This document shows, one piece after another, positions 48,290 to 62,586 of a stretch of 64,000 bases of DNA. The translations under genes and the position numbers were made by a program. Each line of letters starts with the position of its first letter. Position 1 is the first letter of the stretch. The notes beneath the pieces were generated by a model, which made no database searches, had not been told where the DNA came from, and saw nothing but the letters and a program-made list of their open reading frames with translations. The DNA comes from Centrapalus pauciflorus (taxonomy: Eukaryota > Streptophyta > Magnoliopsida > Asterales > Asteraceae), in assembly GCA_020465985.1 (NCBI GenBank), contig JAANYP010004337.1, positions 1 to 64,000 on the forward strand. The letters run 5' to 3'.

Positions 48290-49350
48290 CGCTTCACATC
48301 TCATCTCGCAGACCCACCTACTATGCTAACCTCAAACTGTTGATCAGCGTCGATGTAATCTCAAGTCTCGAGGCCCTGGAGATCATAGTCTGGCCGCATG
48401 CCCTACGGCTCAGCGCATCAGCTACCACAATTGCCCTCCTCGGGTGGTACTGGATCTCACAATCGTAGTCTTTCAGCAACTCTAGACTACGCCGCTGTCG
48501 TATGTTCAACTCTTTTTGACTGAACAAGTACTGAAAACTCTTATGGTCAGTATACATAATAAACCGAGATCCATACAAATATTATTGCCATATATTCAAC
48601 GCAAACACGGTGGCGTCTAACTCGAGATCGTGCACGGTATGGTTCTCCTCGTAAGTCTTCAGCTGGCACAAAGCATAGGCTATCACTTTGTCTCTCTGCA
48701 TCAAGACACAACCCAACCCAACCCAGATCATGAAGTATCACAATACACCACGAAGTCATCTGTACCCTCTGGTAGTGCTAACACTGATACAACCGGGTCT
48801 TTAACTCTCTAATTGCATGCTCATGATCGTCGAACCACTCAAACAGTACGGATTTCTGTGTCAATCTTGTCAATGGCATGGCAATCCTCGAAAAGTCCTG
48901 AATGACACGTCTGTGGTACCCGGCGAGACAATCAAAGGAAGATAGCGGAGAAGAAGACACAGTAAAATATGCACAGAATATCACAGACACATATGAGCGA
49001 TCTTCTCCAGAATCGAACAAAACATGTGCTTGAAGCCCGTTTAAAATATATGTACCAGAGACGACATCGGTTACATCTCGTGCCTCCTCAGCACTCGCCT
49101 GAAACACCAGTCCTCGACCCCTCGGAACCGTATCATGACGGCTTGAAGATGATGGCTCTACCCTAGCCCCCTGAACCGCCGGTGTTGGCTCTGGACACTC
49201 CCTCACCCTATGTCCGGCCTCCCACAACGGAAGCATAATGGCTCCAGAATGGTACACACGGCGGCAGCATGTCCCCACTAGCCGCATCTGTAACATTGCG
49301 GTAGGTCGGAAGAACACTGTCCGGAATGACGCTGATGACACTTTGGGCAT
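48290..49350 (-). pseudogene. Protease-RT deletion fusion and RNase H of second Gypsy
   Basis: Minus strand: zinc segment GHRVRECPEPTPAVQGARVE, protease active site LFDSGEDRSYVSVIFCAYF, then near 48930 a jump straight to CLAGYHRRVIQDFSRIAMPL, which is the end of RT. RNase H follows at 48578-48321 (MYTDHKSFQYLF, DYDCEIQYHPRR, DALSRR) with frameshifts near 48770 and 48580. About 1.2 kb of protease and RT is missing relative to the intact sister. Confidence 0.85.
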
Positions 49351-50369
49351 TCCCGATCTCCATATGCACTATCAACTTGCCTGCAAGAATTCTGATTCGG
49401 TGCACTAAACTGCGTACTTTGTGCCTGACTCTGGGCCCCCGGTACCTAACTCTGACCCTGCCCCCGCAATCTCCTGTCTCTACCTCCATCTCTATCTCCT
49501 CTCTGCCCAGAACTCTGCCCCGAACCCTGCCCTGAAAAAAAATGCCACTGATCTGGCCGCTGATATATGGGAGCGTCCCCGGAGGACCTTCAGACACTCG
49601 AAGGCTGCTTCGAAGTCCTAACATGTTGCCGCTGGGAAGAGTGCTGCTCCCACTACTTAACTATCTCCGGCTCCCTCATGCGAGCCATCTCTAATGCCCT
49701 GGCGAAAGTAGGATTATCGTGCAGACCGAAAAACTCCCAGATGTTTGATCGTAACCCTTCAATGAACGCATCGGCCTTCCACCGCTTGGTATCTATATGC
49801 TACGTAGCAAACTGAGAATACTCGTTCAATCGATCAACGTACTGCTAAACTGACATCTCACCCTGCTGCAAATGGAGAAACCAGCGTTCCATCTTTCGCC
49901 TCTCATCTCGAGGGATATACTGCGACTCAAAAACGGCTCTGAACTGATCCCAAGTCATAGCGTAAGCTGCAGATGAAGTCATAGAAGACTCAATCGACTT
50001 CCACCACTAGGAAGCACCTACTTTTAGCAAGTTGGTTGCCTAACCGAGCATGTCCCTCGGATCAACATTAGCCACTCAAAAGACGGCCTCAAACTCTCTC
50101 TCCTAAGCCAAGGCCGTGCCTGGCTTACCATCGCATCTGAACTATGGTGGGGCTCTTGTCATAAAGTCCTTAAAGGATCCGCCTCTCTGTGCAGATGAGA
50201 AAGCACCAGTCTCTGACTCGGTCCCTGTCGGCTGAACAACCAGTCCCTGACCTTGACCCAAACCCTGCTGTCTATAAAAATCTGTCAAAATCTCTAGAAG
50301 ATTGGACTTGCGGACGAACTCATCGCCCGCCGGCTTACCCGCGCCGGATCCCTCGCCTTGATCTGCCAT
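49351..50369 (-). pseudogene. Gag of second Gypsy, many breaks
   Basis: The start at ATG 50369-50367 (MADQGEGSGAGKPAGDEFVR) follows TTTGTGCAG|ATCAGT, as in the sister copy. The gag domain is recognisable in pieces (translating 50100 to 49700) but is interrupted by several stops and frameshifts. The zinc region is near 49300-49360. Confidence 0.8.
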
Positions 50370-50537
50370 ACTGATCTGCACAAACCAAATTAATTAGATA
50401 CAACAATTAAATCACCTAGCGTCATACAATAAGCCAGGTCAGGCAATCCACTAGTATAAATCTCAAAATGATCCCCCACGGCTCAAAAAAGGTTTAACTC
50501 AAGCATCCACTAACGATACTCAGGCTTCAAACCGCAA

Positions 50538-50549
50538 GCTCTGAGACCA
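50538..50549 (-). other. Primer binding site of second Gypsy, mutated
   Basis: GCTCTGAGACCA on the plus strand; one change from the GCTCTGATACCA of the sister element. Confidence 0.85.
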
Positions 50550-50552
50550 TCA

Positions 50553-52201
50553 TGTAACACCCCTCCCGATTCACATAAATGTCACGTTAACACAATATCA
50601 TAAGTGGCAATAACGCATAGGATCCCAGATACATGTGTCATAGGATAATGCAAATCACTGATAATTAAAAACTTTACACACAAAAGGTTAACAACATAAT
50701 CGCAGTTTAGTAAAGATCATCCTGATTAAACTAATATAATATCCCTGGCTATCAGATACACATACTGATTACGTATTCCCAAAAAGACCTATCACATGCA
50801 GTTCTAAACATTAGCACATAACACGAATAGCAGTCCCTGTCCCTGTCCCCGTCCCTGACACCCAACACACATCTCAGGTATAATCTCAAAAGAATGAGAT
50901 CTGAACCACAATGCACCATCCCTGTGGGGACCCTTCCCCGGCTAACAAACCGCATATAGTAGTGGTTAGCAAAAACCCTGTTGCGTAGGAGCGACCCGAC
51001 CACAGACCCTGCCGTATATATACGCCCCAAGGACCGTTAGGGTAGTCAACCCACGTGATCCATTATCACGAGTCACTGTCTGTATGGGACTCATCGCGAA
51101 CTCCCTGAAATAGATCTCATATGATGCATACACAACACATATAACAAGATAGACTTATGCATGAGGTTCACGTCCCTGTCTCAAACACATTATATAATAG
51201 ATGCACAATAGCTACACAGCTAACTCTCAAAAGAGGTGCGCATTTGGAAAAGTACTCGAGTACTCACGTGATGGTCCTGAATGATTTACCGAACTCTGAA
51301 CTCCCTGATCTAACTCAGCCCGCTGTCTGCTCGTCCTTGTAACGTACAGATCCCAACTGTTAATTCAAACCCAACTAATATACAAAACAAACCCATACAT
51401 ATAACTGACTCGGACCCAACAAGAAATCCCAATCAACCCCAACCCCAATCAAAAGCCGACCCAAAACCCCCAACCGGACCCGGCCCAACAGCCCTGATCG
51501 CGGACCGCGCTTGCCTCTCATCGCGACCGCGCCCACGCTGGCCGCGTCGCGACCGCGTTTGCAGGATCGCGACCGCGCTCCATGTAGTCTGGTTCGTCCC
51601 TGTTCTTCGTTCCAGGCCTGGCCAGGAGTTTTAAACTCCTAAATCGATTTCTAGCCACCCCAAACAAATATAATCAATACATAACAACCTTTACACGCAT
51701 AGAACTATTTTACACAAACCCAACAACACATATCTCGAAATTCAGCAACCAAATCAAGATTTCATACCTTCTTGAGTTCATGAACACAAAGATGAAGATG
51801 ATGGGGTTCAATCCGAATTTCAGCAACGATTTTCTTGAATTGGAATGGTTTCTTGCTGTTGAAGGCTCACGCACACACACAAATATTTTTCCTAGCTTCT
51901 ACTTAAGGAAATAAAGGAAAAAAGGCAAACACGTCTATACACTTTCTATTTTTGAAAGCCCCGGACCCTGTAACCCGAACCCGATATCAAATTTTCGCTA
52001 TTAATACCCTTTCAACCCATTAAGTCACGAGATTTCAATTATATAATTAATCCGCTAAAATTATAATCCGGTGACACGCAATCACGATCCTGGCATGTTT
52101 CAATCCACTAATCGGGATATAACTGGACCGATATAATATTATTAAAATAAATATCCACTAAAAATAAATCCACATACCAGGTCCAAAATCAGGATGTTAC
52201 A
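50553..52201 (-). repeat. Family C 5' LTR of second Gypsy
   Basis: TGTAACACCCCTCCC to GATGTTACA on the plus strand, 1649 bp, homologous to 30963-32748 but clearly diverged. It has a CpG-rich block at 51498-51577 with four copies of TCGCGxACCGCG or TCGCGACCGCG at 20 to 26 bp spacing. Confidence 0.92.
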
Positions 52202-52206
52202 AAATC

Positions 52207-54813
<2,607 letters not shown>

Positions 54814-55608
54814 TATATATATATATATACTAATTAAAATATAATTGAAGAATTAACTATTGAAAAAACATGTTTGTTTTTGTCTCTTTGAAGTCAACAT
54901 CTAGACCCAAAAAAACTGAAAAACATACCAAAGAATAAGACAATTTATTGGCCATCCTGAATTTGTGGATGTATTACCTACTTTTGGACTACTAAGTACC
55001 ACATGGCACCACTCTCCCCTCTCTCTGGCCGATCTCTTACCTTGTTTTCTCCATCGTCATTTTGTGGGTGTTTTCCTCTTTGGGTGGATTTCACAACGTT
55101 TCATCGATCATTGTGTCGTTATTCATAAATTCAAACAAAGAAACTTCCTTTCAATCAACTAAGTTTAGCATGTTTATTTGTAGATCAAATTAAAGGGATT
55201 TGATATTAGGGACCTTTCTTTATAGTTCTCTTCAATTCCATCCTATCGTTCCCAAAAGATGACAACGATATTGTGTCTTCATCTTGATCTCCATCTTCGA
55301 CTGATCAGGAAAGATGCAGGTTTCTTAAGGGTTCGGTAGTTATTTTACCCTTGATAGATGTAATATGTTCATCATCAAACAGAGATTTACATGCGAAGAA
55401 TGGTTGGTTTTGTATATTAACATCACCAAAATAAAGATATAAATTCGTTTTTCATTAAAACATTCTAAATTTAGTTAGAGTTCACGTTAAAAGAAACACA
55501 GATTAATCTAGGAAGTTTCCAGTTATTTGCTTTTCTACATTCTCTTGGAAAAAGTTTCTCATTTCTAGTTTTTCTTTTTTTGTTATTTTGTGACCATTTT
55601 GTCTCTAG
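54814..55608 (+). promoter_or_regulatory. Upstream region and probable 5' leader of the GT14 gene
   Basis: CT-rich, less AT-rich DNA from about 54990 to 55330 (for example CCCCTCTCTCTGGCCGATCTC) looks like a transcribed leader. Directly before the ATG the sequence TTTTGTGACCATTTTGTCTCTAG is a good 3' splice site, so an intron in the 5' UTR is likely; I could not fix its donor. The exact promoter is not identified. Confidence 0.4.
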
Positions 55609-57738
55609 ATGAAGAAGGAAATTCGACAAACGCATCTGAAAACATTAGCCCTTTATTTTCTGATACTTGTATGTGGCATAGGGCTCGGGGCAACATTAAT
55701 TTTTTGCCTTTATAGTATACCGTTAAACTCGAAGCCTAAGCAAATTTTTGCGTTCCAAGATCCGTCTACGATGCTGGAAGAACCAACAGGATTCTATGCT
55801 ATAAATCCTCATGTGCCAAAACCAACGGAGAGCACTACGCCAACCACTAACGTTGTGGTCACAAATGTCACAGGGAGCTTTAAAGAAGAAGCACAGCAAC
55901 CAACTGAAACACCAAGACCGTCTTTGTCAAGTGCGTTTTTACATAGAATGAAAGACGATGAGTTGTTTTGGAGAGCGTCGATGGTTCCTAGAATACGCAA
56001 AACTCCATTCAAAAATATACCGAAGGTTGCTTTCATGTTTTTAGTTAGAGGAAGGTTGCCATTGTCTCCCCTTTGGGCGAGATTCTTTCGTGGTTACAAT
56101 GGCTTTTACTCGGTTTATGTTCATACTCAACCGTATTTTGTTGGTGAAGTGGCCGCTGAACCTATGTTTCAAGGACGAAGAATTCCAAGTGAGGTATGTT
56201 TAATCCTTCAATCATTCAATTTTGCTTTATTTAAGTTGTACGTGTTTTTATCATTAGGATGCATGTGTTTGTTACTGTGGAATGTACATGCATTAATGAC
56301 AATAGAGATTTTTATATAGTTAATTTTATAACCATTAGAAGGTCATACCCTATTAAATAACATTTATTTCATTCCTTTTACTAATTTATAGTGCTCTTTT
56401 GATTTTTCATGTTGACAATCAATAATTGGAATCCTCCATCATCTTATTAGTGTATATATTCTCATGGTCATTGTTAGAAAATCAATATAATTTTTATTAT
56501 TTCAATTTCTTTTTCATTCCATACCAAAACACACCATGATTCATGTATCGATAATTACAAATCAATTAATTAGTTACACATACGTACGTACATGCATGTG
56601 TATGTATCTATGTATGTGTCGTTTAATTAATACTTAATTTAATGTTACAGTTAACATGTTTATTTTCTTAATATTAATTCATTTGTAATTTTTTTCTATT
56701 TTTATTGACGTTTAAGTTGTGTCATATACCTTTAACACTGTTATCCCTATCGCTGTATTGTATTACAAAAGTAAGTACATATTGTTACATTATAATCTTT
56801 TTCGATTGTGAGGATTACTAATGTACGTTCTACTATAGATTAATTCATTTGTTTTTAGTTTACTAAGAACAATGGTTTCTTCGCTAGAAGCCTAAAAGTT
56901 TATAAACGGATTTTCACGTGTAACCTTCAGATTGCTAAAAATAAGCATACATCAACATATATATTCTGTCATTCACTTCATTTATTATCCATTTTACAAA
57001 TTTGAAATTTAGACTCCTTATTAGGAAGTGAAAGAGATGCACATTCATCAAAATTACGATTACAACGATGAAATATGTGACGTAAAATACATGATGCAGG
57101 TCGTTACGTGGGGAGAGATAAGTATGGTGGAAGCCGAGCGTCGCCTATTAGCAAGTGCATTACTTGATTTCTCAAACGAAAGATTTGTCCTCCTTTCGGA
57201 GGCATGCATTCCTCTTTACAACTTCTCAACTATCTATCCATATCTCATTAACTCCAAGAAAACATTTGTTGAGTGCTATGATAAAGAAGGACCCGTTGGG
57301 CGTGGACGATATGATAACCACATGCAACCGACAGTCACATTAGAACAATGGCGAAAAGGGTCTCAGTGGTTTGAAGTTGATCGCCATCTAGCGCTTGAGA
57401 TCATCTGTGACAAGAAATATTATCAATTGTTTCGAGACTACTGTAAGCCTGCTTGTTATTCAGATGAGCATTACATACCAACATTCTTGAATATAGAGTT
57501 TCCGTACAACAATTCGGATCGGACGTTGACTTACGTCGACTGGTCAAAAGGTGGACCTCATCCATACAAGTTCGGAAAGTGGGAGGTTACAGTTCCTTTA
57601 TTAAAACAAATGCAGAATGGAACGGAGTGTATGTATAATGGACAACCCACAAGAATCTGCTTCTTGTTTGCTAGGAAATTTGTACCAAGTTCTTTGCTTA
57701 GGTTATTAGAGCTTGCTCCTGAGGTCATGCATTTTTGA
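55609..57738 (+). CDS. Core-2/I-branching GT14 glycosyltransferase, BC10-like (two exons)
   Basis: Exon 1 is 55609-56193 and exon 2 is 57100-57738, joined in phase 0 (AGTGAG|gtatgt ... gatgcag|GTCGTT), giving 407 residues, a normal length for this plant family. The N-terminus is cytosolic and basic, then a single membrane anchor at residues about 12-35 (ALYFLILVCGIGLGATLIF), a Pro/Thr-rich stem, and a lumenal catalytic domain: VAFMFLVRGRLPLSPLWARF, VYVHTQP, FQGRRIPS across the intron, MVEAERRLLASALLDFSN, RFVLLSEACIPLYNF, GPVGRGRY, GSQWFEVDRHLAL, DEHYIPT, YVDWSKGGPHPYKF and CFLFARKF. This is the PF02485 Branch/DUF266 signature of Golgi type II enzymes. Rice BC10 of this family affects cell-wall strength; the acceptor here is unknown. 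No stop or frameshift, so it is probably functional. It is the only intact host gene in the window. Confidence 0.92.
56194..57099 (+). other. Intron of the GT14 gene
   Basis: 906 bp, AT-rich, GT at 56194 and AG at 57098-57099. Joining here restores the conserved IPS...WG...MVEAERR spacing in frame. Confidence 0.88.
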
Positions 57739-58433
57739 AATTAACATGTAAAACCATTAATTCCAACAAACATAAATGCATTTTTATTACTTTTGAATTT
57801 TTGGTAGATGGTAAAACAAAAAAGCGTGCTGCTATATATTCGAGAATTTTTAATTTTTTTGGTTAATTCTTCTTGTTATTTTGTTAGTTAACTATATTAT
57901 TGACCATGTATTATACGAGTATGTTTAATAAATAAGTTTTTTTAAAATCTGCATATAATTATAAAATATTATTACACAAAAAAAATTAAAGCATTCATGT
58001 TAAAATGTTTTGATAAATTTTTTGAGTTCTTATAAAATATTAATTTAAAAGTCATGATTTTAGCATAAACATAGTTAACACAAAATTTTAATAAGCGTAT
58101 CTACGTTCCGGCCAGTTTTATAATATTTGCTGATGTGTTATTATCATCTTATTTGAATTCAATAATATCAAAATTTTCATACGGCAATCATTTTATATTA
58201 TTCAATATATAAAAGTTATAAAATATCGATTGATATTTAGGTTTTACATGGTTGAATTTCATAAATTTTATTAGAAATATTTTTATTAAAAATATAAATA
58301 TAATTTAAGGTGACTTTAAATGAAAATAAATTATTTAAAAACTATTTTTGAATTATAACAACTACAACAGTTTCTTTAAATTTTTAGAAAATAATGATAA
58401 TATAAAATTTAATCAACAAGTATAAGAAGAAAC
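57739..58433. other. 3' flank of GT14 and AT-rich repeat copy
   Basis: The 3' UTR is probably in the first few hundred bases (AATAAATAAG near 57927 may serve as poly-A signal). About 58285-58430 is the second copy of the repeat at 52250-52376. The homology ends abruptly at the Copia remnant. Confidence 0.55.
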
Positions 58434-58502
58434 TGGAGAAGTCTCGACAACAGATGTGCACTTGCCAACTGAAAGTACAACCTATTCAACCTCCAGAATC
58501 TT

Positions 58503-60254
58503 TTGAAACTCCTATCTCAGATACCTTACCGTCTACATCTGAAGCCATCCCCCCGACTTCCCTATTTAGATCTAAATCCCAATCAAAACCACATCCAACC
58601 GTATCCACATACTTTCAAGTGGACTAGAAATCACCCAACAGAAAATATCATTGGTGATCCTTCTGCTTCAGTCCAAACCAGAAGAGCCACTATAAACGAG
58701 TGCTTATTTTCCAATTTTCTCAGCAAAATTGAGCCGAAGAATGTGAAACAAGCTCTTCTGGACGCTGATTGGATTGTCGTAATGCAAGAAGAACTGAATC
58801 AGTTCAAACGGTTGAAGGTCTGGAGACTTGTAGAGCGACCTAAAGATAAATCTATCATTGGCACGAAGTGGATCTTTAAGAACAAGAAGAATGAAAATGG
58901 AGTCATCATTCGTAACAAAGCACGACTCGTTGCCAAAGGATACACTCAACAAGAAGGGATCGACTATGATGAGACATTTGCACATGTTGCAAAAATAGAA
59001 GCGATTAGGATGTTTCTAGCATTTGCTGCTCATAAAAATTTCACTGTTTATCAAATGGATGTTAAAACTGCGTTTTTAAACGGGGAATTAACTGATGAAG
59101 TATATACGTATCAGCCCGAAGGCTTTACTGATCCTTCAAAACCTGATCATGTATATATTTTAGACAAGTCACTGTACGGCCTTAAACAAGCACCGCGTGC
59201 TTGGTATGATGCACTTTCAACATAGTTATTGAAATGTGGATTCAACAAAGGTGCAGTTGACACAACCCTGTTTATAAAACGTCAAGGGCCGGATATTATA
59301 GTAATACAAATATATGTAGAAGATATAATATTTGGGTCTACAAATCCTGAATTTTGTAAGAAATTCGCTTACTTAATGTCCCAGAAATTCGAAATGAGCA
59401 AGATGGGAGAAATAAATTTTTTCTTAGGTTTACAAGTTAAACATTTAACTGATGGTATTTTTATAAATCAGTCAAAATATATACAAGACATGTTAAAGAA
59501 ATTTAACATGGTCAACAGTACTCCTATGAAAACTCCCATGGCTCCGGATTCAAAGTCCAAACTCGATGAGGACATTTCACGGAAACCTGTAAATGTAACT
59601 CATTATCGCAGAATAATCGGGTCATTAATGTATTTCACAGCCAGTAGACCGGACATTATGTTAGCTACATGTGTTTGTGCTAGATATCAGGCGAATCCAA
59701 AAGAATCACATTTAATAGCTGCTAAAAGAATTTTAAGATATCTGAAGGGAACACCAAACCTTGGTTTGTGGTATCCCAGAAAATCTTCATTCAATTTAAC
59801 TGCTTCATCTGATGCTGATCACGCAGGTGATAAGATGGACAGAAAAAGTACGTCTGGTGCAGTTCAATTCTTAGGTGACAAACCCGTCTGCTGGTCATCC
59901 AAGAAATAACACTGTGTTTCATTGTCTATAGCTGAATATGTTGCTGTTTCATCATGCTGTTCTCAGGGTTTGTGGATGAAGAGCCAACTACGAGATTACG
60001 GGTTTACACCATAGAAGATTCTGATATACTGTGATTCTCAGAGCGCAATTGCTATTGCATCAAATCCTGTGCAACACTCAAAAACAAAAGACATCGACAT
60101 TCGGTATCATTTTATTACGGATCACATTGAAAATGGGAATATAGAATTATACTTTGTTCCTCCTGAATATCAACTAGCTGATTTGTTTACCAAAGCATTA
60201 GATGAAAAAAGTTTTAATTTTTTGGTATACAAATTGGGTATGTTGAATCATTAA
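58503..60254 (+). pseudogene. Copia pol remnant: RT and RNase H
   Basis: One frame from about 58600 to the natural stop at 60252-60254. Visible: WIVVMQEELNQFKRLKVW, IIGTKWIFKNKKNENGV, VYQMDVKTAFLNG, DKSLYGLKQAPRAWY. The catalytic motif reads YVEDIIFG, with Glu for the first Asp. Then FFLGLQVKHLTDGIFINQ, SRPDIMLATCVCARYQANPK, the RNase H pieces SSDADHAG (AxSDADxAG type) and KTKDIDIRYHFITD, and the end KLGMLNH. In-frame stops: TAG at 59223, TAA at 59907 and TAG near 60013. Integrase and gag are missing. Confidence 0.9.
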
Positions 60255-61344
60255 ATTTAATTAATTAAGTAGTTTCAATTTATAATTTTAAATTTACATG
60301 TTTTTTTTATTCTAATCTGATGTTAAATTCTTGAATTTTAAAAGTTTAAATTTTTCAGAATTCAACAGATATGAATTGTCATGTGCCGGGGGAGCTAAAA
60401 ATAATTTTTATCTGATTTTGAGAAAATCTGATAAAATTTATCTGATATTTTGTAGGGGGAGCTGATTTGCAAATTACGATATACATCTGAGAGGGAGCAG
60501 CATTCTAAAATTAAAGGGGGAGCATATTATGTTTTATAATTTTTTTTAGTTTTTATTTTAGTTAAATTTTTTTTTTGTTTTTTGTGCGTGTTCTCAAAAT
60601 TTTTTTAGTTTGTTTTATTTTTTTTTGGTTTTTGTTTTAGTTGTAAATTTTTTTGAAAGGATATTGGGTTTTGAATAAATGGGTTTATATTTGGTGAATG
60701 TGGGCCGGCTAATGTCAAAGTTGAAATTCAAATATGGGCCGGGTACCGGGTAATTTCAAAATTTTGAAATTCAACTATAAAGTTGAATTTCGAATTTCAA
60801 ATTAAACTTTTCTGCTAAACCTCCTATTCACCGTCTTCTTCCAAACTTTTCTTCCCCATTAAGAAACCTCAAAAACCGTAATATCTTCGGTTATTTCAGA
60901 CTACAAAGCAACTAATTGTGAGTTTATATTCAGTTCTATGATGTTGTTTTTCAGTTTTAGTCATTTGTTCTTCAGGTTTACCCGTATAAATGTTGAATAT
61001 CAGTGTTCGTATAAAATGTAATAGGGTGTTCATGGTCTTTCAAAATTTGTGTTTGATACACTGAAATTAATTGTGTGGTGGTTTGCGGTTTATGAATCTG
61101 AACATGAATCTGAAATTTCATGGTTCAATTCAACTCACACAAACAGAAATTTGAAATTTTATTTCAAAAAGCTTCGAGTTCATACTTTTCTGAATTTTGG
61201 ATTTTTAACAGCCATGTTGTTGTTTTCAATCAAAATTCAGTAAAACAAAGTTGTTTGAAATTGTTTTTCAAGTGGGGAACAAGTTTTAAATCAGTGATAA
61301 AGTCCTTGGAATTAATTTTTTGAAAAATCAGAGTATAAGGACTT
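60255..61344 (+). other. Non-coding tail of the Copia remnant
   Basis: Three polypurine-like tracts: GGGGGAGCT near 60389, GGGGGAGCTGA near 60456 and AAGGGGGAGCAT near 60517. A perfect inverted repeat with 10-bp arms (GAAATTCAAC and GTTGAATTTC) encloses TATAAA at 60766-60791. A CT-rich stretch follows at 60815-60870, resembling the leader of the third ORF in family A. No third ORF is recognisable. Confidence 0.6.
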
Positions 61345-61930
61345 GTATATAATTTCAAAGAACTTTCTCGATTGAAAGTATAATCGAGAAAAACATCTCA
61401 GTGTCAATCGAGAAAAGTTATGCTTAATTCGAGTTGACCACTTTGTCAATCGAGTTGAACATATGATTTGATCAGGTTGGACTTAAGAATTGATCGAGTT
61501 GAACTTAAGCTTTAATCGTGTTGGACTATATACTCATTCGAGTCCTTTCATGACTCATTCGAGTTGGACTTAACATATACTCGAGTCATTTCTTTCATTC
61601 GAGTCTAGTTGCATTTCATTCGAGTTAAGTTATAGTTCATACGAGTTGGCCTTATTCTTCATTCGAGACTCTTCAAGAGTTAATTGATAAGTGTTTCATT
61701 TCATTCGAGTTGGATCTGTTCTTCATTCGAGAATTATTTAAGAGTTAATCGAGTTGTTGATTACACGTACTCGAGGAATGTTACTTTTCATTCGAGTTGA
61801 TATATAAGCTTAATCGAGTATCATCATATGTCATTCGAGTTTCTTCATAGATACATTCGAGATTCATTACATTTCAATCGAGTTTATTCAAGTGTCATTC
61901 GAGTTTTATTCAAAATTTTTCTTAAGTGTT
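61345..61930. repeat. Degenerate array of TCATTCGAGTTG-type motifs
   Basis: More than twenty copies of a short phrase, mainly CATTCGAGT or AATCGAGTTG, at intervals of about 15 to 35 bp, all in the same orientation. The core TCGA is shared with the motifs in family B LTRs, leader and spacer. Confidence 0.75.
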
Positions 61931-61944
61931 GGGATTTTAGTGTT

Positions 61945-62586
61945 TTAAGAAAAATGTAACATTTTTTCAAGAAATTGTTTTAAATCTATTTTTTTCTCTT
62001 GCTCTTCAGTCAGATCTGATGAAATTATGATAGGCAACGTGTCATTCTGACCTAGAAAATCATATTTCAAATGAGATGGCAACTCCTTCAATTCTAGAGC
62101 AGGTGGTTGTTCTATTGAAGTTTTGGCTGACTTGGGTAAATTAGTCGGTAATTTTTCAGTCCTATGGGTCCACGGTGGTTGTTTTGACTCCAATGTGGAT
62201 TCCATGACTACTTCTAACTCTTTACACTCAGTATGATTTAACTTGGCTAATTCATTCTCAGCAAAGAATAATTCAGTAGCATCTTTGGTGTTGATTATCG
62301 AACTATGCTGCTGCGCAAGTTCATCCACCATGTCTATAAGATAACATTCTAAATCAATAGTAGAAACACTTGAAGCATTAAATACATTCAGTCTTAATTT
62401 CCTATTACCAAAGGCAATATCCACTGCTCCTTTCCTACAATTAATTTGTGCATTAATTGTGGCTAAGAAAGGTCTTTCTAGGATAATGTTGATTATCTCC
62501 CATTGAACTTTCGGTGTCCAACACTAGGAAGTCAACTGGATAGTAAAAATCTTCAATACCTCTTAGGCACTTGGTTGATTGATCTG
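61945..62586 (-). pseudogene. Athila-type protease C-terminus and RT linker
   Basis: After the solo LTR the protease resumes (IEDFYYPVDFLVLDTE), then a frameshift near 62500 leads to INAQINCRKGAVDIAFGNRK and the open stretch 62424-61945 (LKELPSHLKYDFLGQNDTLP, IISSDLTEEQEKKIDLKQF), which is the segment before RT in Athila/Tat elements. RT itself is missing. Confidence 0.85.
62582..62586. repeat. Target-site duplication of the solo LTR, left copy
   Basis: ATCTG, identical to 63230-63234. Confidence 0.93.

Larger units (their letters stand above)
48290..52201 (-). mobile_element. Second family C Gypsy element, truncated and internally deleted
   Basis: Minus strand: 5' LTR (50553-52201), primer site, gag, then protease fused directly to the end of RT and RNase H, ending at 48290 where family B begins. 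Integrase and the 3' LTR are missing. It is homologous along its length to the element at 10805-32748, but more decayed. The right flank is aaatc (52202-52206); no partner is available. Confidence 0.9.
58434..61936 (+). mobile_element. 5'-truncated Copia (Sirevirus-like) remnant
   Basis: Begins inside the linker between integrase and RT and keeps RT, RNase H and a long non-coding tail with three GGGGGAG tracts and a TCGA-motif array. There are no LTRs. It ends where an oppositely oriented Gypsy fragment begins, near 61937; that junction is approximate. It is a third Copia lineage, distinct in sequence from families A and B. Confidence 0.8.

Noticed and set aside
57028..57099. Upstream ATG as a separate start for the second half of the GT14 gene
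   Set aside because: The residues before VVTWGE do not fit the family, whereas splicing at 57099/57100 restores conserved spacing in phase.
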